A DNA stretch of 11,496 nucleotides from Alphaproteobacteria bacterium (GTDB taxonomy: Bacteria; Pseudomonadota; Alphaproteobacteria; ATCC43930; CGMCC-115725): the NCBI GenBank assembly GCA_030039775.1, contig JASHUX010000274.1, forward strand, positions 1 through 11,496, written 5' to 3'. Positions 6,109 through 11,496 of the stretch are shown one piece after another. Both the position numbers and the translations under genes were made by a program. Position 1 is the first letter of the stretch. Each line of letters opens with the position of its first letter. The notes under the pieces were generated by a model that was not told where the DNA came from, searched no databases, and worked only from the letters and a program-made list of their open reading frames with translations.

Positions 6109-6141
6109 GATGAAGACCGGGGGCGGCCGTGATTTATTCGC
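6109..6141 (-). promoter_or_regulatory. Tentative ECF-type promoter upstream of the metallophosphoesterase operon
   Basis: On the minus strand, GCGAATAAA (6141-6133) is followed 14 bases later by GGTCTT (6118-6113), about 30 bases before the ATG at 6082. AT-rich -35 elements of AATAAA type occur in some ECF regulons, and autoregulation of the operon's first gene would be expected. This is pattern matching only, with no second copy in the window to support it. Confidence 0.25.
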
Positions 6142-6144
6142 GCG

Positions 6145-6178
6145 CCCCGCCTTTTTTTGCGTCGGCGAAAAGGCGGGG
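6145..6178. repeat. Perfect 11-bp inverted repeat in the divergent intergenic region
   Basis: CCCCGCCTTTT (6145-6155) and AAAAGGCGGGG (6168-6178) are exact reverse complements around a 12-base loop. It lies between the metallophosphoesterase and DUF992 genes. The T-run is inside the left arm and not after the stem on either strand, so it does not look like a rho-independent terminator. It may be an operator, a boundary structure or a remnant repeat. Confidence 0.75.
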
Positions 6179-6181
6179 TTA

Positions 6182-6191
6182 CCGCTAGCGG
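6182..6191. repeat. 10-bp perfect palindrome CCGCTAGCGG
   Basis: CCGCTAGCGG reads the same on both strands, with no spacer. It overlaps the GGAAC of the EcfG-type promoter candidate by two bases, a position from which a bound protein could block or assist RNA polymerase. No regulator is identified. Confidence 0.5.
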
Positions 6192-6215
6192 AACACCGGG
6201 TGGCCGGAAACCGTT
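6190..6215 (+). promoter_or_regulatory. Candidate EcfG-type general-stress promoter for the DUF992 gene
   Basis: GGAAC (6190-6194) is followed by exactly 17 bases and CGTT (6212-6215). This matches the GGAAC-N16/17-CGTT consensus reported for the alphaproteobacterial general stress sigma factor EcfG. It would start transcription near 6222, giving a leader of about 95 bases before the DUF992 ATG. A weaker housekeeping candidate, TTGGCG (6231-6236) with 17 bases to TATTTA (6254-6259), lies downstream. Confidence 0.45.
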
Positions 6216-6303
6216 GTGCCTGCAGCGGGCTTGGCGGGAACGGTGCTTTCCCCTATTTATAGTAGCGCACAATTATGCGTGGTCGAGCGGCCGCGTTCAC
6301 AAC

Positions 6304-6310
6304 GGAGGAG
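6304..6310 (+). promoter_or_regulatory. Strong ribosome-binding site of the DUF992 gene
   Basis: GGAGGAG lies 6 bases before the ATG at 6317. It selects that start over an in-frame upstream ATG at 6275, which would spoil the signal peptide. Confidence 0.8.
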
Positions 6311-6316
6311 CACGGA

Positions 6317-6799
6317 ATGTTCAGGAAATTCGGTTTGGCCGTTTTGGCCGCAGGTACCGTTATCGCCGGCGCGGTCATATCCGGCCCTTCGGCACACGCT
6401 CAGGCCGGCGTAGCCGCCGGTGTGTTGACATGCAATGTCAGCAGCGGCTTCGGCTTCGTTTTCGGCTCGTCGCGGGAACTGAATTGCGTCTACTCGACGA
6501 CGGGCGAACACTATGTCGGCGACATCAACAAATACGGCGTCGATATCGGTTTCACGAAGGCGGCGGTCATCGTATGGACGGTGATCGCACCGACCGCGAA
6601 TCTTGCGCCGGGTACGTTGGCTGGGCATTACGCCGGCGCGACGGCGGGCGCCACGGCCGGGGTCGGCCTTGCGGCTAACGCCCTGGTCGGCGGGAACGGC
6701 AATACCATTACCCTGCAGCCGCTCAGTATCGAGGGAAATCAGGGCCTGAACGTAGCAGCCGGCATCGCCGACGTGACGCTGCGTTCGGCCGGCATGTAA
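6317..6799 (+). CDS. DUF992 domain-containing secreted protein
   Basis: This 160-aa protein of unknown function is predicted to be exported to the periplasm. A Sec signal peptide (MFRKFGLAVLAAGTVIAGAV..., about 1-28, ending AHA) precedes the DUF992 domain. The domain opens with GVLTCNVSSGFGFVFGSSRE (35-54) and contains the core YVGDINKYGVDIGF. Two cysteines, C39 and C57, are the only ones in the mature protein and probably form a disulfide. The domain is Gly/Ala-rich, with a GHYAGATAGATAGVGLAANA repeat-like stretch. DUF992 proteins are largely alphaproteobacterial. It is monocistronic, with its own ribosome-binding site, a candidate stress promoter and a strong terminator. Confidence 0.88.
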   Translation: MFRKFGLAVLAAGTVIAGAVISGPSAHAQAGVAAGVLTCNVSSGFGFVFGSSRELNCVYSTTGEHYVGDINKYGVDIGFTKAAVIVWTVIAPTANLAPGTLAGHYAGATAGATAGVGLAANALVGGNGNTITLQPLSIEGNQGLNVAAGIADVTLRSAGM

Positions 6800-6822
6800 T
6801 ACTGCGTAAGGGCAGGTTCGGG

Positions 6823-6854
6823 GATCGGGCCGGCGACGGCCCGATCTTTTTTTT
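6823..6854 (+). terminator. Rho-independent terminator after the DUF992 gene
   Basis: GATCGGGCC (6823-6831) and GGCCCGATC (6838-6846) form a perfect 9-bp stem with a 6-base loop, followed at once by eight T residues (6847-6854). It begins 24 bases after the DUF992 stop and separates that gene from the acyl-CoA ligase operon. Confidence 0.95.
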
Positions 6855-6966
6855 GGGGCCGGGAATGCGACCGTCTCGTCCTTCCCCAATTCGATAAACA
6901 GGCGTTACACTCCCGCGCATAAATCGACGGTTCCGGTCGGCGCTCAGCGCGACACGAAACCGCATA

Positions 6967-6972
6967 GGGAGG
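6967..6972 (+). promoter_or_regulatory. Ribosome-binding site deciding the acyl-CoA ligase start
   Basis: GGGAGG ends 5 bases before the GTG at 6978. It overlaps an alternative in-frame GTG at 6972, which could not use it. This makes 6978 the preferred start. Confidence 0.7.
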
Positions 6973-6977
6973 TGACG

Positions 6978-8939
6978 GTGACGATCGGCGAACGGGACAC
7001 GTTTCCGAAGCTGCTGGTGCTTAATGCGCGGCGGTTTTCGGGTCGTCCCGCGTTCCGCCATAAGGATCGCGGCATCTGGCGCGGCTGGAGCTGGGCCGAG
7101 GTCGAACGCGAGGTTCGCGCCTATGCGCTCGGCTTGTCGCGTCTCGGCCTCAAACGCGGCGATCGCTTCGCGATTATCGGCACCAATCGGCCGAAGCTCT
7201 ATTGGTCGTTCTTGGCGGCGCAATGGCTGGGCGCCGTGCCTGTGCCGATCTATGCGGACGCAATCGCCGACGAGATGGGCTACGTGCTTGGTCATGCGGA
7301 GACACGGCTTGCGGCGGTGGAGGACCAGGAGCAGGTCGATAAGATTCTGGCCGTATCGGAGCGGGCGCCGGCGCTGGAAGCAGTGATCTATGACGAGTCG
7401 CGCGGTCTCCGCGATTACGATCATGCGCGGCTCCATGCCATCGATGAGATTATCGCCGACGGCCGCCGCGCGCTCGCCGAGGACCCGGCCTTCAACGCTT
7501 GGCTCGACAACGAACTGGTGGCAGGCAGCGCCGACGATGTGTGCGTCATCATGTATACGTCCGGCACGACGGGACGGCCCAAGGGCGTCGAGATCGTATC
7601 GGGCCGCGCGATCGCGGCCGTAAGCGATTCGATCGCGTTCGATCGCTTCACGGAGCGCGACGAGGTTCTGGCCTACCTGCCGTTGGCATGGGTGGGCGAT
7701 CACTATCTGACCTATTGTCAGTCGCTGGTCGCGGGTTTTTGCGTGTCCTGTCCGGAAAGTCCGGAAACCGTTCAGGAGAACATGCGCGAGATCGGCCCGA
7801 CCTATTATTTCGGTCCGCCGCGCGTGTTCGAGACGCTGCTTACCGCGACCACGGTGCGCATGGCCGACGCGGGCGCCATCAAGCGCGCGCTCTATCGCTT
7901 CTTCATCGCCCACGCGCGGCGGTACGGCGAGAAAATTCTGAACCGCGAGCCCGTGCCGCCCCACGCGCGGCTGCTCTATGCGATCGGCCAGTTCATCGTC
8001 TATGAACCGCTCAAGAATGCGCTGGGCTTTTCCAAGGTGCGCGTCGCGTACACGGCGGGCGAGGCGATCGGCCCGGACCTGTTCTCGTTTTACCGCTCGG
8101 TCGGTCTGAACCTGAAGCAGGCCTATGGCCAGACCGAAGCGTTTATTCTTGTCGCATCGCAGGCCGACGATCAGGTCAGAGCCGACACGGTCGGGCCGTT
8201 GATGCCGCGCGTCGAGCTTCGCATCGCCGAGGACGGCGAGGTGCAATACAAGAGCCCCGGCCAATTTCTCGGGTATTTCAGGGACGCGGCGAAAACCGCG
8301 GAGGCGATGACGCCGGACGGCTACATCAAGACCGGCGACGCCGGATTCCTCGATCAGGCCGGCCATTTGCACATCATCGATCGGTCCAAGGATGTCGGCC
8401 GCTTGCGGAACGGTGCGCTGTTCGCGCCGAAATACATCGAGAACAAGCTCAAGTTCTTTCCGAACATCCGCGAGGCCGTTGCGTTCGGCGACGGCCGTGA
8501 TTTTGTCACGTGCTTTGTCAATATCGACCTGACGGCGGTCAGCGACTGGGCGGAGCGGAACGGTGTGACCTATGGCTCGTATCAGGAATTGGCGGGGCAC
8601 GAGCGGGTAACGGCGCTCCTGGCCGACCACGTGCGTGCCGTCAACCGCGATCTCGCGTCGGAGCCGGCGACCGCCGGCGCACGGATTCGGCGCTTCCTCG
8701 TCCTGCACAAGGAGCTCGACGCCGACGACGGCGAGCTCACGCGCACGCAAAAGGTTCGCCGGCGTTTTATCGCCGAGCGTTATGCGCGACTGGTCGATGC
8801 GCTCTACAGCGACGTCGATACCGTCGACATCGCGACCGAAGTCATGTTTGACGACGGCCGCAAGGGCACCATCGCCGCGCGGGTCAAGATTTGCGACCTG
8901 GCGCCGGCCGCCGCGGCGAGCGAGCTGGTCGACGCATGA
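6978..8939 (+). CDS. AMP-forming acyl-CoA ligase, long-chain (FadD15/ACSL-like) type
   Basis: This 653-aa cytoplasmic or membrane-associated enzyme activates a carboxylic acid with ATP and CoA through an acyl-adenylate. The AMP-binding P-loop YTSGTTGRPKG is at 193-203 and the A5-type motif YGQTE at 383-387. The later signature YIKTGD...DRSKD carries the adenylation aspartate and hinge region. FAPKYIENKLKFFPNIREAV is typical of long-chain ligases. The GTG at 6978 is preferred because GGGAGG (6967-6972) is correctly spaced from it. Its stop overlaps the livG ATG (ATGA, 8936-8939), so the ligase is cotranscribed with the transporter. A weak promoter candidate, TAAACA (6895-6900) and CATAAA (6918-6923) with 17-base spacing, lies upstream. 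The substrate is not determined; fatty, aromatic or dicarboxylic acids are all possible. Confidence 0.9.
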   Translation: MTIGERDTFPKLLVLNARRFSGRPAFRHKDRGIWRGWSWAEVEREVRAYALGLSRLGLKRGDRFAIIGTNRPKLYWSFLAAQWLGAVPVPIYADAIADEMGYVLGHAETRLAAVEDQEQVDKILAVSERAPALEAVIYDESRGLRDYDHARLHAIDEIIADGRRALAEDPAFNAWLDNELVAGSADDVCVIMYTSGTTGRPKGVEIVSGRAIAAVSDSIAFDRFTERDEVLAYLPLAWVGDHYLTYCQSLVAGFCVSCPESPETVQENMREIGPTYYFGPPRVFETLLTATTVRMADAGAIKRALYRFFIAHARRYGEKILNREPVPPHARLLYAIGQFIVYEPLKNALGFSKVRVAYTAGEAIGPDLFSFYRSVGLNLKQAYGQTEAFILVASQADDQVRADTVGPLMPRVELRIAEDGEVQYKSPGQFLGYFRDAAKTAEAMTPDGYIKTGDAGFLDQAGHLHIIDRSKDVGRLRNGALFAPKYIENKLKFFPNIREAVAFGDGRDFVTCFVNIDLTAVSDWAERNGVTYGSYQELAGHERVTALLADHVRAVNRDLASEPATAGARIRRFLVLHKELDADDGELTRTQKVRRRFIAERYARLVDALYSDVDTVDIATEVMFDDGRKGTIAARVKICDLAPAAAASELVDA

Positions 8940-9721
8940 CCGAGGCGGCCGCCGGAGACACGCTGCTGGCGGTCGAGGGCATATCGCTTCAGTTCGGCGG
9001 CGTCACGGCCCTGAGCGACGTGTCGTTCGACATCAAGCGCGGCGAGATCCGCGCCATCATCGGCCCGAACGGCGCCGGCAAGACGTCGATGCTCAACGTC
9101 ATCAACGGGTTTTATCATCCGCAGCGCGGCGCCATCCGCTTTCGCGGCCGGGATTTCAGCCGCATGCATCCGGGCTTTGCCGCGCGCAACGGTATCGCGC
9201 GCACGTTCCAGAACGTCGCGCTGTTTCGCGGCATGACGACGCTCGACAATCTGATGACCGGCCGTGCCCTCAAGATGCATCGCGGTTTTTTGTGGCAATT
9301 GCTGCGCTACGGCCCGGCCATGGACGAAGAGATCGTGCATCGCCGCGTGGTCGAGGACATCATCGATTTTCTCGAGATCGAAGCGATCCGCCGCGTCCCG
9401 GTCGGGCGCTTGCCCTACGGTCTGCAAAAGCGCGTCGAGCTCGGCCGCGCCTTGGCGATGGAGCCGGAGCTGCTGCTGCTCGACGAGCCGATGACCGGCA
9501 TGAATCTCGAAGAGAAAGAGGATATGTGCCGGTTCATCCTCGAAGTGAACGTGCAGTTCGGCACCACCATCGCGCTGATCGAGCACGACATGGGCGTGGT
9601 GATGGATCTGTCGAACCGCGTCGTGGTGCTCGATTACGGGCGCAAGATCGCCGATGACGTGCCGGCGGCGGTGAAACAGGACGCGGCGGTGATCGCCGCC
9701 TATCTCGGCGTGGCGGCCTAG
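8936..9721 (+). CDS. livG: HAAT-family ABC transporter ATP-binding protein LivG
   Basis: This 261-aa ATPase powers a branched-chain-amino-acid-type (HAAT) importer. Visible motifs are Walker A GPNGAGKTS (43-51), the signature LPYGLQKRVELGRAL (from 159) in place of classic LSGGQQQR, as in many LivG-like proteins, Walker B LLLLDEPMTG with D183-E184, and the H-loop EHD (H217). The start is the ATG overlapping the ligase stop, giving the expected short N-terminus. An earlier in-frame start at 8891 would overlap the ligase and add unlikely Arg/Gly-rich residues. The symbol reflects family and position, not a proven leucine substrate; the ligase suggests an organic acid. livH follows after 6 bases. 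Confidence 0.92.
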   Translation: MTEAAAGDTLLAVEGISLQFGGVTALSDVSFDIKRGEIRAIIGPNGAGKTSMLNVINGFYHPQRGAIRFRGRDFSRMHPGFAARNGIARTFQNVALFRGMTTLDNLMTGRALKMHRGFLWQLLRYGPAMDEEIVHRRVVEDIIDFLEIEAIRRVPVGRLPYGLQKRVELGRALAMEPELLLLDEPMTGMNLEEKEDMCRFILEVNVQFGTTIALIEHDMGVVMDLSNRVVVLDYGRKIADDVPAAVKQDAAVIAAYLGVAA

Positions 9722-9727
9722 CGCGCG

Positions 9728-10684
9728 ATGCATTTTCTCTATCTCGCGCTGATCGATCCGTTCGTGCAGATGGGGCAGGCGCCGGACCTCTTGGCGCAAA
9801 CGCTATGGGAGGGGCTGGTCTCCGGCGTGCTCTACGCGCTGATCGCGCTCGGGTTCGTGCTGATCTACAAGGCCTCGGGCGTGTTCAATTTTGCCCAGGG
9901 CATCATGGTGGTGTTCGCGGCGCTGACCCTGGTCGGGCTTTACGCGGCGGGCATTCCCGCGTTGCTCGCGCTGGCCGCCACCATCGCGGTGATGTTCGTC
10001 TTGGCCGTGGCCGTCGAGCGGCTGGTGCTGCGACCGCTGGTCAATCGTCCCGACATCGTGCTGTTCATGGCGACGTTCGGCCTGACCTATTTCCTGATCG
10101 GCACCGGCGAGCTGATCTTCGGCGGCGAAACCAAGCAAATGATCGCCACGCAGCTTTATCTGCCGAGCGGCGCTTACGATCTGCCGATTCTGGGCGGGCA
10201 TGTAATGCTGCAGAAGCTCGATATCGCGGCGGCGGTCATCGCGTCGGTCATGGTCGGCGGTCTCGCCTTCGTGTTTCAGTACACGCGCATCGGCCGGGCG
10301 TTCCGCGCCGTCGCCGATTCCCACCGCGCGGCGCTCGCGGTCGGCATTTCGCTCAACCAAATCTGGGTCATCGTGTGGTTCGCCGCCGGCATCGTCGCGC
10401 TCGCCACCGGGATCATGTGGGGCGCGCGCTCCGAAGTGTCGTTTTCGCTGGAGGTGGTGGCGCTGAAGGCGCTGCCTGTCCTGATCCTCGGCGGGTTCAC
10501 ATCGATACCCGGCGCGATCGTCGGCGGCGTCATCGTCGGCCTTAGCGAGAAATTGTTCGAGCTCTATTGGGGACCGCTGATCGGCGGCGGGACGGAGTCC
10601 TGGTTTGCCTATGTGGTGGCGCTGATCGTGCTGTTGTTCCGCCCGTACGGCCTGTTCGGCGAAGTCATTATCGAGCGGATTTGA
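9728..10684 (+). CDS. livH: HAAT-family ABC transporter permease LivH
   Basis: This 318-aa inner-membrane permease of the LivH family forms the translocation path with LivM. The N-terminal pattern GVLYALIALGFVLIYKASGV followed by FNFAQG is characteristic. About eight hydrophobic helices are visible, and the cytoplasmic loop RIGRAFRAVADSHRAALAVG, which follows a membrane helix, corresponds to the segment contacting the ATPase. FTSIPGAIVGGVIVGLSE and LFRPYGLFG near the C-terminus are also typical. An N-terminal extension of about 20 residues precedes the first core helix. It sits 6 bases after livG and the next ATG is one base past its stop, so the operon is tightly packed. Confidence 0.93.
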   Translation: MHFLYLALIDPFVQMGQAPDLLAQTLWEGLVSGVLYALIALGFVLIYKASGVFNFAQGIMVVFAALTLVGLYAAGIPALLALAATIAVMFVLAVAVERLVLRPLVNRPDIVLFMATFGLTYFLIGTGELIFGGETKQMIATQLYLPSGAYDLPILGGHVMLQKLDIAAAVIASVMVGGLAFVFQYTRIGRAFRAVADSHRAALAVGISLNQIWVIVWFAAGIVALATGIMWGARSEVSFSLEVVALKALPVLILGGFTSIPGAIVGGVIVGLSEKLFELYWGPLIGGGTESWFAYVVALIVLLFRPYGLFGEVIIERI

Positions 10685-10685
10685 C

Positions 10686-11496
10686 ATGTTCTATCGCGAG
10701 GTCGGCCAGTATCGCACCACCTACCGCGCCGACACGGCGATCTTCCCGATCCTGCAGGACCGCATCGGCCTGGCCGTGATCCTTGCCGTCGCGTTCGTCG
10801 TCGTGCCGGTGTTCGGCAATTCGTTTCTGCTCGATGTTGTCGCGACGCCGTTCCTGATCTACGCGCTGGCCACGATCGGCCTCAATCTCCTGACCGGCTA
10901 CACCGGCCTTCTGTCGCTCGGCTCCGGCGGCCTGATGGGAATCGGCGCCTACACCTGCTACAAGCTCACGACCTGGTTTCCGGGCGTCGACATTATCGTG
11001 TGGATTTTGGCGGGAGGGACAACCGCCGCCGCGATCGGCGCGCTGTTCGGTCTGCCCAGCCTGCGCATCAAGGGGTTCTATCTCCTCGTCGCGACGCTCG
11101 CCGCGCAGTTCTTTCTGCAATGGGCGTTCGAGCGCGTTCCGTGGCTCTACAACAACAACATTTCGGGCGACATCGAAGTGCCGACGCGGACGCTGTTCGG
11201 CTTGCCGATCACCGGGCCGAACGCGACGCCGGCGACCCGGTATGAGGTGACGTTGTGCATCGTCGTGGTGCTGACGCTGCTTGCCTCGAACCTGGTGCAC
11301 GGGCGGATCGGCCGGTCGTGGATGGCCGTGCGCGACATGGATATCGCGGCAGAACTGATCGGGATTCCGCTGTTGCCGACCAAGCTCCTGTCGTTCGCGG
11401 TGTCGTCCTATGTTTGCGGCGTGGCGGGCGCCATGCTGGTGTTTCTGTGGTTCGGCAGCGCCGAATCGTCGGTGTTCGGCATCGATCTTTCGTTCA
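10686..11496 (+). CDS. livM: HAAT-family ABC transporter permease LivM (3' end beyond the window)
   Basis: 270 codons of an open reading frame run to the window edge, so the gene is truncated here by the window and not broken. The start MFYREVGQYRT, 2 bases after the LivH stop TGA begins its last base, matches N-termini I recall for such permeases. LivM motifs are NLLTGYTGLLSLGSGGLMGI (67-86), PSLRIKGFYLLVATLAAQFF (124-143) and the ATPase-contacting loop GRSWMAVRDMDIAAELIGIP (209-228). At least six hydrophobic segments are present. Expected missing parts of the system are the second ATPase LivF and a periplasmic binding protein, probably downstream. Confidence 0.93.
   Translation, partial: MFYREVGQYRTTYRADTAIFPILQDRIGLAVILAVAFVVVPVFGNSFLLDVVATPFLIYALATIGLNLLTGYTGLLSLGSGGLMGIGAYTCYKLTTWFPGVDIIVWILAGGTTAAAIGALFGLPSLRIKGFYLLVATLAAQFFLQWAFERVPWLYNNNISGDIEVPTRTLFGLPITGPNATPATRYEVTLCIVVVLTLLASNLVHGRIGRSWMAVRDMDIAAELIGIPLLPTKLLSFAVSSYVCGVAGAMLVFLWFGSAESSVFGIDLSF

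Noticed and set aside
6237..6262. Second GGAAC (6237-6241) as an EcfG -35 element
   Set aside because: No CGTT occurs 16 or 17 bases downstream.
6918..6935. Similarity between ATAAATC...CGGTC upstream of the ligase and AATAAATC...CGGTC upstream of the phosphoesterase, suggesting a shared ECF site
   Set aside because: The spacing differs by about three bases and the flanks do not align, so chance is the simpler explanation.
6723..8750. 675-codon open frame on the minus strand opposite the acyl-CoA ligase
   Set aside because: It is a GC-rich mirror of a well-supported gene, crosses the DUF992 terminator and has Arg/His-rich sequence with no family motif.
9803..10687. 294-codon minus-strand open frame opposite livH
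   Set aside because: The translation is mostly charged residues typical of the antisense of a membrane protein and has no domain.

Overview
The window is GC-rich, tightly packed bacterial chromosome. It looks alphaproteobacterial (Rhizobiales or Rhodospirillales-like). The evidence is the pgsA-mobB-moaD-moaE order, a DUF992 secreted protein, a GGAAC-N17-CGTT motif of the EcfG general-stress type, and a dispersed palindromic repeat resembling those common in this class. The assignment rests on content and gene order; no search was run. No phage, IS element, CRISPR array, tRNA or rRNA is visible.

Layout. (1) Positions 1-184: upstream region with an imperfect palindromic repeat (50-126). (2) 185-2040, plus strand: pgsA (phosphatidylglycerophosphate synthase), then three molybdenum-cofactor genes, mobB, moaD and moaE. 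MoaD and MoaE are the two subunits of molybdopterin synthase, and MobB supports the guanine dinucleotide step. (3) 2045-3469: a metal-dependent amidohydrolase of the Amidohydro_2 type (minus) and a DUF3237 protein (plus), divergent from an 84-bp intergenic region. (4) 6082-3466, minus strand: an apparent four-gene operon of a Tat-exported metallophosphoesterase, an exported type-1 copper cupredoxin, an ECF sigma factor and its zinc-finger transmembrane anti-sigma factor. A perfect 10-bp inverted repeat lies just upstream of the sigma start codon. (5) 6083-6854: a regulatory intergenic region with hairpin, palindrome and possible EcfG promoter, then a DUF992 secreted protein with a clear rho-independent terminator. 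(6) 6978 to the window end, plus strand: an AMP-forming long-chain-type acyl-CoA ligase followed by livG, livH and a truncated livM of a branched-chain-amino-acid-type (HAAT) ABC transporter. The second ATPase (livF) and the binding protein would be expected beyond the window or elsewhere.

How the genes work together. The molybdenum-cofactor genes and pgsA are housekeeping. The sigma/anti-sigma/cupredoxin/phosphoesterase block is the most interesting part. It couples an envelope-facing regulator to two exported metalloproteins of unknown physiological role, suggesting an undercharacterised envelope, redox or copper-related stress module. The ligase-Liv operon suggests import of an organic acid followed by CoA activation; the substrate cannot be read from the sequence.
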